Assembly: GCA_905250025.1 (NCBI GenBank)
Contig: CAJNOJ010000175.1
Span: 1 to 64,000, forward strand
Origin: Adineta ricciae
Lineage: Eukaryota > Rotifera > Eurotatoria > Adinetida > Adinetidae
Reading direction: 5' to 3'
DNA: 64,000 nucleotides
Part shown: positions 11,901-22,650 of the stretch, piece by piece
Numbering within the stretch: position 1 is the stretch's first letter
Layout: each line of letters begins with the position of its first letter
Made by a program: the position numbers and the translations under genes
Notes under the pieces: model-generated
Database searches by the model: none
The model's input: the letters and a program-made list of their open reading frames with translations, nothing else
Told to the model about the DNA's origin: nothing

Positions 11901-14900
11901 AGTCTGATTATTTAACAATAAGATTTAAAATGTTATGAAAAAAGACGAGAATTTATTGAAGTATTTAGTAATAAGATACTTCTCATTTCGACATTAGATA
12001 TGAATTATCGATCATTGTATGTAAATTTAATGATGTTTTATTAATGAAATGAGATTTTGTAAAGAATTGAATTCTATTTAACTAAGGAAAATATTTATTC
12101 GATAAAAATTTCCTATTTTGATAATATCTCACACAATGACACACGAATACGTGTTCATAAAATACTATTCAAATGTAAAACTATGTCGAATGCGATATTT
12201 TCTTCGAACACTCAAAATTGATTCACTTAGATGTCATAAAAAGATCTCAAGGTTTGTATTTTTACAAATTTCAACAGTTTTTCAAGAAATAAATCCAAAA
12301 TAAAACTCACTGTGTTGTGTTCTAGTGATCGGGCAAGATGTTGGACTCCATCATCTCCGATTCTATTCGAGTTAAGGACCAAAATAGTCAGAGTCTACAC
12401 GAAAAGATATCGATTGAGTGTGTTAAAGTCGTGTTTTTCATTCGATTCATTATTAACTGTCAATAAGTGTGAACAATATAAACTTCTCATTTCAAATATT
12501 CTTATCTCATCAAAAATATCCGTGAAAAAACAATCGCAAATAAGTCCGATGGACAAAACTGAATTAAATCATAGAATAGAAATGATTACAGAAAGTGTGT
12601 AGAAGAACAAAAGAAATATCTTCAATAAAATTCATATCTCTCACTACGAAACTTGTTCGCTTATACATATATCGATCAAAAGAGTTAATTTCAATGGAAA
12701 AACTTCTTACTCGATTATTCTCTAACATATTTGCGAAGTGTTGTGCTCCAACATCTGTGATTGCATTAGCACCGAGATAAACTTCTTTAAGAGTCTACGG
12801 ATAGAAAACGAAGAAATGAATAAGAATTCAAATCGAATTTATAATCTATTCGATTATTAATAACAGTGAACTAATTCTTTGTTTAACTACGAAAAAATAT
12901 TCTCTACTCGAATAAGAATTATTTCATCNTACTCGATTATTCTCTAACATATTTGCGAAGTGTTGTGCTCCAACATCTGTGATTGCATTAGCACCGAGAT
13001 AAACTTCTTTAAGAGTCTACGGATAGAAAACGAAGAAATGAATAAGAATTCAAATCGAATTTATAATCTATTCGATTATTAATAACAGTGAACTAATTCT
13101 TTGTTTAACTACGAAAAAATATTCTCTACTCGAATAAGAATTATTTCATCAGAATTTTTGTAATGATTCGAATCTTGTCGGAATTTATCAAATAAAGTCA
13201 CAAAACGATCAATATGAATACGAACATTTACTTTTTAATATTATTCTTCATAGTGAAAACAAAACACTTTGAAAATGGTACGTATAACCTAATACCTCTG
13301 AAATTCATCATTGAGACAATGTACTTTGTTATTTATCATTTGATGTTTATCAAAAGTTAACAAATTTAATATTTATAATCAACATCGAGATGATAAATGA
13401 AATTTGAAATCAAAATCAGCAACTGATATTTTAATTCTTCTGAGTTAAATATATTCATTCGATTGCTCATCTAATACAAGAAAATGATTTGAAACAACAT
13501 AAATCATTCTAATGAATTCACAAGTAGATCTACTATGAAAATAACATTAATCATAAATATTATTTCTGAAAAAGAAAGCGAAATAGAAGATTTTGTAAAA
13601 GTCGGTTGTGTATGTAAAGGGCAAGATGAAGACGTTCGATATATTTGTTTTCAAACTGAGAAAAAGTGTTTCAACTCGTTTCTCATATATTTAACCAATG
13701 TGAGAAATTCTTTTAGGAAAATGACGCGAGGAGTTTTTGAATGAGTTAAATAGAGATTTTAAGGTAATAATGAAAGTGATTTTTTACGAATAACTACTTG
13801 AATTCGGCACATTTCTACTGTTTCATAACATAAAATTGAGAAAAATCGATATTCAGTCACTGGGAATTCAATCTTCAGCTCTCAGTCATTGACACTCAAA
13901 TGTGGTTGTAAAGTATTCAAAAGTTGATAGAAAGAACGCGTGTTATAGAATATAGTTCTCCACATTCAAACAATTACTGATAAATTCAACTCACTTGGTT
14001 AGTTGTTAACGCATTTGCGATGTGCTGAGCTCCTCCATCTCCGATCTGATTATCATATAACCAAAGCTGCTGCAGTGTCTGTAATACAAACACCAGACAT
14101 GTTTAGAAATAGTAATGATCATACAGTAAATATTTTCTCAAGAAGAAATTAACTTCATTTTATGGATTTTCCTCAAATATCGTTTCAAATTTCAATGTAT
14201 CGTATTTATCAAAGTTTCCGAGTTAATATTAAATGATATCTATTCTCTGCTTTTGTCATTGTTTCTTCTATTTTATCATTAACGAAATGAGATCATCTCT
14301 TCAAATGTTTTATTCATATAAACCTAAAGTTTAGTAATCTGATCGGAAACTTTCTCATTCTGAATATCTTTGAACTGCTTTTATGATTTACAAGATATCA
14401 GCACTAATTAATCTAATTTCTGAAACTAACTTACTTGATTTGTTCGTAACATTTCGGCTAATTTTTCTGCTCCATTATCTCCGATTTGATTCCGACCCAA
14501 CTCGATGTAAGTCAAACTCTATATTGAATGAAATTCAAAAGTCATATGTTATCTATGGTACGCGTTTGAATAAATCAATTAAACAAGATATCGAAAGCTC
14601 TATCACTATCTCACTGAAATCTGAACTGACTTAGTTAACTGAATCTGAATTCAAAACACAATTACTATACTCAAAATATAAACATAAAAATAACTCAAAA
14701 GAAATATGACAGAATGGAGTAAATGTTTATGTCATGATTGATGTCACATCTATGTTCATCGTTACTGTTAATGAAAATAAATACTCACTCTATTAACCGT
14801 TAAAGCATTTGCTAGATGCTGAGCTCCATTTTCACCAATCTGATTATTTTCAAGAACCAAAACATTAAGTGTCTATATTTATCGATTTAGATGAGATTAT

Positions 14901-17900
14901 ATTAGAGAGTATATGAACAGTCTGAACTATGGATCACTCTATTCACTATTCAAGTCTTATTTCTTCGATAAGTATATCTCTTAATCTAGTAATTCTCACA
15001 CTTATCTTCTCAAAATTACTCTATGTTGTAATCGAACTCAACTTTCCATTTCTAACAGTTTCATAAAGCTTTTTAAAATGTAATCGACATCTTTATTTGA
15101 AGAAAATACAAAACAAATAAACTCACTTGATTTCTCTCTAACGCGTCGGCTAAATGTCTTGCTCCGATGTCTCCAATCTGATTATTATATAAATTTAACT
15201 CCTTCAATACCTGCAGAAAAAAGAAGAAGATGATAACATTGAGTAATTGTCTGTGAAATATTCAATGTAATCGATTGACACTATGCTTGACATAAAATTT
15301 AAAGAACGCAACTCTTTCACGGTTAGTCATAATTCGAATAATTATTTTAAAAACTCACTCACGCTGTGGATATAATAAAGTAATCTATTTTCTCGATGAT
15401 TCTATTCTTATTTCGGAAATCAACTCACTGTATTAACTTTCAATGCTTCTGCCAGATGTCCAGCTCCGATAGGTCCGATTTGGTTGGTGTAAATATCCAA
15501 GCGAGTTAATGTCTACAGGCATTTAAAGTTTACATATCTTAAATTAAACAACTGAAACTAACTAATGTACTTCGAAGAAATCGAGAATTTGCTGCTCAAT
15601 AGAAATAATCTGTATTTCAGTGGAGTACTCAAAAATTCCAGAGATAGTATAAATATAGACGAACACACTTGTAACTAGAAAATTCTTGAACTTTACACTG
15701 AAATATCCATCAAATAGTTTCACATTCATTTGTCAAGTGAAATAGATTAATTTTGGCGGAAGAAAACTCACTCGATTAGTTTCCAATGCTTTACCAATAT
15801 GTTGTGCCCCGACATCTTTAATTTGATTCTGATGTAGATATAGCTCCTTTAGTATCTAGAGAGAAAGATAATGACAAACTTAAATAGTTCACTATGCTCT
15901 TTATTATTACTCTCAAAAACGAATAAACGAAATCGATCGATAATGTTGATAGATGTGTCAACGAAGATGTTTTATTTACTTCAAACTCGAACTCATCTCA
16001 ATCACAAAACTGCAAAGTTGTTCAACGTGTGTCATAGAAAATTTCACATTGGACACTTCTTGTTGCACTTTCTATGATGATTCGAATCGATCGAGAAAAG
16101 TTTTGACATGGAAGGAGCAGCTATTTGGGATAGTTACGGTGCTAATCTGTAAAAACATCTGCTTACTCTATTTGATTGTAAAGCATCGGCTAGGTATTGT
16201 GCTCCAATATGTCCGATTTGATTGTCATTCAAAAATAATTTAGTGACCACCTATATCGAAAAAAAATTCTACGAATAATGTAAACTGACAAATTTTGTTT
16301 TTAATGACAATATCGAGTGTGACAGTCAACTGATAAACGATGATCAATGGTAATCAACTTATGATTCGCATTTTCGTTATAAAATCTTCTCGGATAAATG
16401 GATTGATCTCTAACTTAACATAATTCTATTTTCGGAAAACGTGTTTTAATAGTAGTTGGCATGAATCTTTACAATAGGTCCTGTTGTCATACTCAAAATT
16501 CATAAATTAAAATCAAGAATATCTCACCGTATTCGTTTTCAACGCCTCAGCTACAATTTCCATATCTTGATCAGTTAGTCTGGAAGAATATAAATCTAAT
16601 CTGGCGTTATTTCCGTTGTTAGCAATCTTTTGTGACAGTTGTGGATTTTCATATCTTGGTACAGGTACATTGTTAACATTTCGAATCTGAGTTTCCATTC
16701 CCTATAATTATAAAGGAATTACTATTTATTCGAAGACAAGAAACCGAAAGATTATCACATATACGATGTAAATGGGTACCCTCTGCTCATTCCTTTATCT
16801 TGAGCAAAGGGGTGAGGCTTTCAGATGGATAAATCAGAGAATCTCAATGTCGAAACTTACTTTATTAGTTTTAAGTCCATCCGCAACACATTGTGCTACT
16901 TCATTCTTGATATTATTCTGATACAAAGTCAATGTCTTTAGTGTCTACAATTAAAAATGAATAGATATTCAACTATGTGAATCATGAACTGCCAAAGCTT
17001 ACTTTGTTCGTTCGTAGTGCATCAGCCAGGTGTTCCAATCCTTCAGTTCCGATTTGGTTGTTATGCAATTCCAGATTAGTGAGTGTCTACATCATTGAGA
17101 ACACATGATTATAGATGTTTACGAGATAACTTAATATTAAATTAATGACTAAAGCAACATTCTTACTTGATTTGTTCGGAGAACATCAGCTAAATACTGT
17201 GCTCCCAGATCACTAATTTGATTGGCATACAATTTCAATGTTGTAAGGGTCTACATTCCAAGAAAAAATTCAGAATGATGCTTTCGAGAGCGAAATCTTC
17301 GATTATACTCTTCTGATTTCTAATTCCTTGGCCACGAGTTCCATTTCTAGATCAGTGAGCTGCGATGAGTTTAGGTCGAGCGTTGCACTGTTCGCGCTAT
17401 TAGTGATCTTTTGCTCAACTACTTGATGCCTGTGTCTTGATACCGGTTCCAGTTTCATATTTTCAATTTGATTTCGTAGATTAGTCAAATCTACGACACC
17501 TGCGATATGATTTTTGATCCGCGATAGTGGTTTCAATTCTAACAGCCTCGCGTCTGTCCTTCTTATAAAATCTTGAAACGGTTGTCTCGCATCCAAAAGT
17601 CTTTGTGGACGTTTATCTTTGGAAACAACAGCAAAATTTAACACTTGTTCAATTAAATTCTGTTGTTCGCCTTGAAGCGAACGTTTATGTTCTTCAATCC
17701 TTCTTTTATCGCTCGTCTCTACTTGATGAATTTCACCCAGCAAAGTCTCTTCTCGTCGATCGATCAGGTGGCGAAGATTTTGCATGGTTTCACGGACCTG
17801 AGTTTCATTGAATTCCCTTTCCTTTTCCACTTCGATAATCATTTTATCCGCTCGATCCGACCGATAGTTCAAAGACGCCTGAATTCCTTCCAAATTACTT

Positions 17901-18583
17901 TCACACTAAAACACATTGACATAAATTACAGTCGCAGTTCTTTCGATATAGTACTCACCTGCTCTTCTATTGTCTTCACATACGCAGTAATTTCAACCGG
18001 CGAATGCTCCCTATGTTGTGTTTGTTGACACTCACTACAAATCTCTCTCGCACATTGTTCGCACCAAAATTGTATGGAATGATCACCATGACCTTGACAT
18101 TGAGGTACTTCACGAGGTCTATCTCCAACGTGAAGTTTCCTATGATTGCGGTATTGATCCACTCCATGAATGGTATCCCAACAGTTAGAGCAGAAGCAAT
18201 GCTTGCAATCACTATCACACCAATATTCAGCTTCATTGGTAGTACATCCATGGCACGGAACTGAAGCTGGCTCGGGATGATCTAGAAGGAAAGAATGAGG
18301 CAAGACAATGATGGAAATGAAAATTATTAAATGTCTCACTAAACAGTTGAATAAGATCCCGGACCGTTTGATTTGGAGGTAATGCATTAATATTATTACC
18401 TTCGACCTTTGTTCCATCCTTTTTCGGACATTCCAACAGACCGTTGTTTTTCGAGGTCATTTGTTGAATGCATTCGAAACAGAACGTATGCTTGCAGGGC
18501 AACATACGTGGTTCATCAAAATGTCTCAAACATACGGGACAGGTGATGACATTCTCAACCAAAGCAGTAAAACTAGTCGTCAT
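8903..18583 (-). CDS. RING/B-box/coiled-coil protein with 16 exon-encoded LRRs
   Basis: Start ATG at 18583. RING exon 18340-18583 (CPVC...CKHTFCFEC...CPKKDG), B-box exon 17959-18281 with two zinc modules (CHGC..., CQGHGDHSIQFWCEQC), coiled-coil exon 17309-17905. LRR exons of exactly 84 bp, all phase 0, follow: 17167-17250, 17003-17086, 16861-16944, then a 174-bp linker/LRR exon 16528-16701, then 16167-16250, 15772-15855, 15429-15512, 15127-15210, 14789-14872, 14435-14518, 13995-14078, 12933-13016, 12311-12394, 11743-11826, 10674-10757, 9287-9370, 8921-9004 with stop at 8903. Collapsing the two assembly duplicates gives about 899 residues and 16 LRRs of the 28-residue ribonuclease-inhibitor type (L..L.L..N.IGD.GA..LA.AL..N). 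The module order suggests a TRIM-type E3 ligase with an LRR recognition surface; the target is unknown. The last RING zinc ligand appears to be Asp rather than Cys. The very end is uncertain, because a donor-like GTAAGC follows the last LRR. Confidence 0.8.
9425..10147. mobile_element. Possible insertion in an LRR-gene intron, cut by an assembly gap
   Basis: This stretch of an intron of the TRIM-LRR gene is richer in GC and differs in texture from its AT-rich surroundings. Near its right edge it has a perfect 14-bp inverted repeat (10079-10092 and 10128-10141, arms CTACCTGAGGGGGA / TCCCCCTCAGGTAG, 35-bp loop), and it runs into the N gap at 10148. That fits the end of a DNA transposon or MITE, but the left end has no matching arm and no target duplication can be checked. 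Treat as a candidate only. Confidence 0.35.
10148..10159. other. Assembly gap (12 N)
   Basis: Twelve N bases inside an intron of the TRIM-LRR gene, directly after the inverted repeat described at 10079-10141. True gap length is unknown, so one or more LRR exons could be missing here. Confidence 0.95.
11425..11645. repeat. 221-bp direct duplication, copy 1
   Basis: Identical as read to 11647-11867 and separated from it by one N at 11646. Each copy carries a whole LRR exon (11521-11604 here, 11743-11826 in the other). Identity through both intron and exon plus the single N points to a scaffolding artefact in which overlapping contig ends were not merged. Confidence 0.85.
11647..11867. repeat. 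221-bp direct duplication, copy 2
   Basis: Second copy of 11425-11645. Only one of the two LRR exons should be counted as real unless raw reads span both copies. Confidence 0.85.
12708..12928. repeat. 221-bp direct duplication, copy 1
   Basis: Identical as read to 12930-13150, split by one N at 12929. Carries LRR exon 12711-12794. The length is again exactly 221 bp, the same as the duplication at 11.4-11.9 kb, which is hard to explain biologically and fits an assembler overlap length. Confidence 0.85.
12930..13150. repeat. 221-bp direct duplication, copy 2
   Basis: Second copy of 12708-12928, carrying LRR exon 12933-13016. Probably an unmerged contig overlap. Confidence 0.85.
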
Positions 18584-19493
18584 ACTGATCAATAGAAAAT
18601 AATCGTAGTAAGCGAATTGAAAATCTAAAAAACAGAAACGACATTGTGAAAACGATGAGGAGAAGACGCCGACATGAATTTTTGTAATTTGTATGCGACA
18701 AGTGAAAAAGAGCAACTTTTTATTTGAGTTCTGAAGTCAAACAAAGTTTTGCTTCGTCTCTTGAAGAGAATGAAAAGGAGAAAGTGTAAATATTTTTACG
18801 AACAAAACCACATCGAAGTTGTTTTTTGTAAAATAAATATTGACTGAGAACATCAAACTTTCGTCTGTCTATTGTGTTTCTTCAAGATAAAATAAATTTC
18901 AACGCGCAATAAGAAAAAGCGGTGAGAATGTCAGCAAGATTGTAAGTATAGACGTAAATTAGTCTCGAATCTCCGAAAGTATTTGTTAGCGATCATGTGA
19001 TCATCGCTACTCCTTTCTCTCTCTCTCTCTAGTTCTGTATGCTTGAAAGAATGTTATTGTAGATAACATTTTTTCTGCTTCTCTTTTTGTTCTGAGCGAG
19101 TATTCTCGTCGAGTATTTCTCATTGATAAGAAAGGTATATTTACTGAAATTTTACCTAGAATAGTCTTTGCTTGTCTCCATACGTTTACTTAAGAAAGAT
19201 TTCATGAGTGATTCATGATCTCCTTCTGGCATATTTTCATGGGAATAAACCCGTCCGTCTCATTTAAAAGACTCTCTTATCGTTGATAGGTGTTGTTTTT
19301 ATTTTTAAAATTAAACGTTCTCCGCACCGTTTTGCAAGAAAAGTAACGCACAAACTTTATGTTTTATCTTGTGAAATCTTCCAAGTAGAATGTGTGTTTG
19401 AATAAGATAAACACGAACGAGAGTTTTTACGAATTTCGGCTCTGTCTCAATTTCAGAACTACATTGTTAAATTTATTCAGATTTTCTATAACA
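18584..19493. other. Divergent intergenic region with CT microsatellite
   Basis: About 0.9 kb between the start of the minus-strand TRIM-LRR gene and the start of the plus-strand ubiquitin-like/NHL gene, so it probably holds both promoters. A (CT)n tract lies at about 19016-19032. No gene seen. Confidence 0.5.
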
Positions 19494-20617
19494 ATGAGAA
19501 TAAATGTTCGTACACTCGAAGGAGAATCAGTCACGTTAGATGTCCAGCCCAATGATACAATCCGAAATGTGAAGAAAAAAATACAAAGCGCAAAACGTAT
19601 TCGAGCACAATGTCAAAGACTGGTGTTTGGAGAAGTACAGTTGAAAAATAGCAAATTATTATCGAATTATGGAATTCAAGATGACGCCACGATTTCCCTT
19701 ATTCTACGTAAGTGTCTAAAAGAAGATTAGTTGATCTGGAACGATTTTGAGTATCCATAGGAGTTGTTCAAGACGATAAAACTATTGCTGGTGGATATGG
19801 TGAGGGTGATGCTGCTGATCAACTCTCCTATCCTTATGGTCTTGTTATTGACGACGACCAAACAATGATTATTGCAGATTGGGGAAACCATCGAATTGTT
19901 CAATGGAAAATAGACGAAAGAAACGGTAAAGTCATTGCCGGTGGACATGGAGAAGGAAGCGAACCAAATCAATTGAGTTATCCAACCGATGTTGTTATTG
20001 ATCGTCAAAACAATAATATTATTATTTGCGATCGAGGAAATCGACGAGTGGTCCAATGGTCACGTGCAGAAGGCACTACTCAGGGTCAAGTACTAATTGA
20101 TCACATTGACTGCTGGGGACTAGCAATCGATCATGAACGAAATCTTTATGTCTCGGATATCGAAAAACATGATGTTAAACGATATGTCATCGGAAATCCC
20201 AATGGAACTGTGGTTGCTGGTGGCAATGGACGAGGAATTGGGCTTAATCAACTCAGTCAACCATCATACCTGTTCGTTACCCCACAACAGACTCTCTATA
20301 TATCAGACACATGGAACCATCGCGTGATGAAATGGGAGAGAGATGCCAGGGAAGGCACTATCTTCGGTCGTGGCTTTTCACGAGGGATAGCGATCGATGC
20401 GACTGGTAATATCTATGTTGCAGACTATGGAAATCATCAACTCATACGTATGCCTGTAGGAGCGAACGAAAGCACGATTATTGCAATCGGAAATAAAGAG
20501 AAGGAAGAAGAAGAAAATCAATTATACTACCCATGGGGTTTAACTTTAGATCAACAAGGCCGCATTTATGTTACCGATCATTTAAACCATCGTATACAAC
20601 GTTTTCCCACTACATAA
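19494..20617 (+). CDS. Ubiquitin-like domain fused to six-bladed NHL propeller
   Basis: Exon 1 (19494-19707) encodes a ubiquitin fold that starts MRINVRTLEGESVTLDV and runs to about residue 71 without a terminal Gly-Gly. A 53-bp intron (GTAAGT...CATAG) joins it in frame to exon 2 (19761-20617). Total 356 residues. Exon 2 gives six NHL-type repeats, each with a GL.ID....IYVAD..NHRIV pattern, enough for one closed beta-propeller. Without Gly-Gly the ubiquitin-like part cannot be conjugated and probably serves as an interaction domain, for example for the proteasome or ubiquitin receptors. NHL propellers bind protein or RNA. I do not recognise a named orthologue. Its neighbours are the TRIM-LRR gene (divergent) and the ART/TPR gene (same strand, 208 bp on). 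Confidence 0.85.
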
Positions 20618-20825
20618 ACTCATACTGACTTGTTTTTCGTCATTCAATTTTATCTTTATACGTGAATAAAACAAGAGACACCGAACTGTTGGTAACACGA
20701 AGTTTCCAACACAAACGGTTCGAGATAAAGCTTTTCGAAACTATTTATTGTTTTACGACTATTTTATATCTTTTATAACAATAAATTCGACATATAATAA
20801 GCATAGGTAGTTCTATTCAATCTAC

Positions 20826-22559
20826 ATGTACGTGACAACAGTTGACATGGATCCCGACGGAACTATTCAGTCTGATAATACACCCTCACCCACACCCGCA
20901 CCCACGCTTAAGATGGTTGGTATCTATACAAAAATTTCTTCCTTAAACAATGCTCTCAGAGACGCAACCTGTCTGTATGAGCGAGATTCCACATCGATTA
21001 GTTTGATAATGCCAAATTGCCAATTGAATCAATTAGATCCAACGTATATGTATACACAAATTTTCAAAGAAATATTGTTGAACACACAATTTGGACGAAA
21101 GCATATAAACGCCTTTTGGGCATATTCTCGTCGCATATTTTGCAAAGCTCCTCAGAATTTGAGTGTCGTTCACGAATTACAGCAATCCTATCATAAAAAA
21201 TCACCGATTTGGTGGTACACGTATAATTCTTTTCTCTACTCAATGCTCAATCATTCACTACGATTGATGGACGGTGATATGATCATTCGTATGGGCTTTT
21301 TCATCAATGATCTTCATCACCAGATCGACCAGTTGCACAGAAGTCAACCACCTGTTTCTAATTTCACAGTCTACCGTGGACAAGGTTTATCCAAGATTGA
21401 TTTCAATACCATGCAGAAAAGCAAAGGTGGATTGATATCATTCAACAGCTTCTTGTCAACAAGTAAAACTCGTCGATTAGCTGTAGAATTTGCACAACGA
21501 GCGATCACCGATCCTGAAGCAGTAGGAATCATTTTCGTTATGCGAGTTGATCCGGCTCAATCACGAATACCTTTTGCTTCCGTGGAGGATGTGGGCTGCT
21601 TTGCTGCTGAGAATGAAGTTTTATTCTCCATGCATACTATCTTTCTTATTGATGACATTAACCCAACGGATGGAAGTGATCGAATTCACGAAGTTAATTT
21701 AACATTGACAAATAGTGAAGATAACGATTTAAATGCTTTAACTGATCAGATTCGACAGGAAACGGATCCACAAGCGGACGAATGGTATAGGTTAGGTTTA
21801 TTGCTACTTAAACTAGGCCAACTGAATAGAATTGAAAAGGTTTTCAAAACAGCACGAACTCGTAGTCATCCAGGCTTGATTTATTATCAACTTGGACGAG
21901 TCAAAGATGCTCGAGGAGAATATCAGAAAGCGATTCGCTTGTACAAGAAAGCAATAAAGATTTTTCAAAAGAATTCTTCTATCCATGAACGTCATTTGGC
22001 CGATGCATATAATGAACTCAGTAAAACTTACTGTAGTATGAATCTCTATTCCAAGGCACTTTTATTCGCTCAAAGAGCTTTACAAATTGGACAAAAGTTC
22101 TGTGTTCCCAATCATGCTAATCTCGCCATATGTTATAATAGTATTGGTAATATTTATTATACTCAACATATTTACGATCAAGCACTCTTGTTGTATGTGA
22201 AAGCGCTCAAGATTTATCAACAATCAAACGTCTATAATCATCCTGATCTTGCCTTGATGCACATGAGCATTGGGAATAGCTATTATAGCTTGCATTCTTA
22301 TGAGGAAGCACTTGTCTCTCATACAGAAGCTCTTGAGATCAGACAAAAATCACTTCCTCCGAAACATCGTGATTTAGTTGCTTCGTACAATAATATTGGG
22401 TTGGTCTATGAAGCTATGAAAGATTATAACAATGCACGGATATCCTTTGAGAAGGCTGTCGATATTGGACGACAATCGCTACCATCCGATCATCGAAATC
22501 TTCAAATATGTAGAAAGAATCTTGAACGTATCAAACAGGCAGATCATGCATTTATTTAA
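20826..22559 (+). CDS. Arginine ADP-ribosyltransferase with C-terminal TPRs
   Basis: Single exon, 577 residues. The N-terminal half has the R-S-E signature of arginine-specific mono-ADP-ribosyltransferases: YRGQG with Arg184, SFNSFLSTS at 205-213, and an E-x-E pair at 262-264 (AENEVLF). Such enzymes move ADP-ribose from NAD+ to arginine in target proteins. From about residue 325 on there are about six tetratricopeptide repeats of kinesin-light-chain style, likely a substrate or partner platform. No signal peptide is visible, so a cytosolic role is likely. The residue 15-30 segment is Pro/Thr-rich. ART/TPR proteins are an expanded family in bdelloid rotifers. All catalytic motif residues are present, so it is probably active; its target is unknown. 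Confidence 0.88.
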   Translation: MYVTTVDMDPDGTIQSDNTPSPTPAPTLKMVGIYTKISSLNNALRDATCLYERDSTSISLIMPNCQLNQLDPTYMYTQIFKEILLNTQFGRKHINAFWAYSRRIFCKAPQNLSVVHELQQSYHKKSPIWWYTYNSFLYSMLNHSLRLMDGDMIIRMGFFINDLHHQIDQLHRSQPPVSNFTVYRGQGLSKIDFNTMQKSKGGLISFNSFLSTSKTRRLAVEFAQRAITDPEAVGIIFVMRVDPAQSRIPFASVEDVGCFAAENEVLFSMHTIFLIDDINPTDGSDRIHEVNLTLTNSEDNDLNALTDQIRQETDPQADEWYRLGLLLLKLGQLNRIEKVFKTARTRSHPGLIYYQLGRVKDARGEYQKAIRLYKKAIKIFQKNSSIHERHLADAYNELSKTYCSMNLYSKALLFAQRALQIGQKFCVPNHANLAICYNSIGNIYYTQHIYDQALLLYVKALKIYQQSNVYNHPDLALMHMSIGNSYYSLHSYEEALVSHTEALEIRQKSLPPKHRDLVASYNNIGLVYEAMKDYNNARISFEKAVDIGRQSLPSDHRNLQICRKNLERIKQADHAFI

Positions 22560-22650
22560 TTAAGAGAGAGAAAGAGAAAAAAAAACAGAATAAATCTTTT
22601 ATCAGATCATTGTCAATTTACAATTTGTAGATGAGAAGCATTTCGTCTGT

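Noticed and set aside
12118-12780. Three plus-strand open frames of 60-96 codons
   Set aside because: They run antisense through LRR exons and AT-rich introns of the TRIM-LRR gene and have no protein pattern.
8921-17250. Regularly spaced 84-bp repeats separated by unique DNA, reminiscent of a CRISPR array
   Set aside because: The units are not identical, translate as LRRs in one frame and are bounded by splice sites; they are exons.
17605-18264. Plus-strand open frames up to 121 codons
   Set aside because: Shadows of the minus-strand B-box and coiled-coil exons.
19392-19493. Longer N-terminus for the ubiquitin-like/NHL protein from an upstream in-frame ATG at 19392
   Set aside because: The ATG at 19494 matches the natural first residue of a ubiquitin fold; the upstream part looks like 5' leader.
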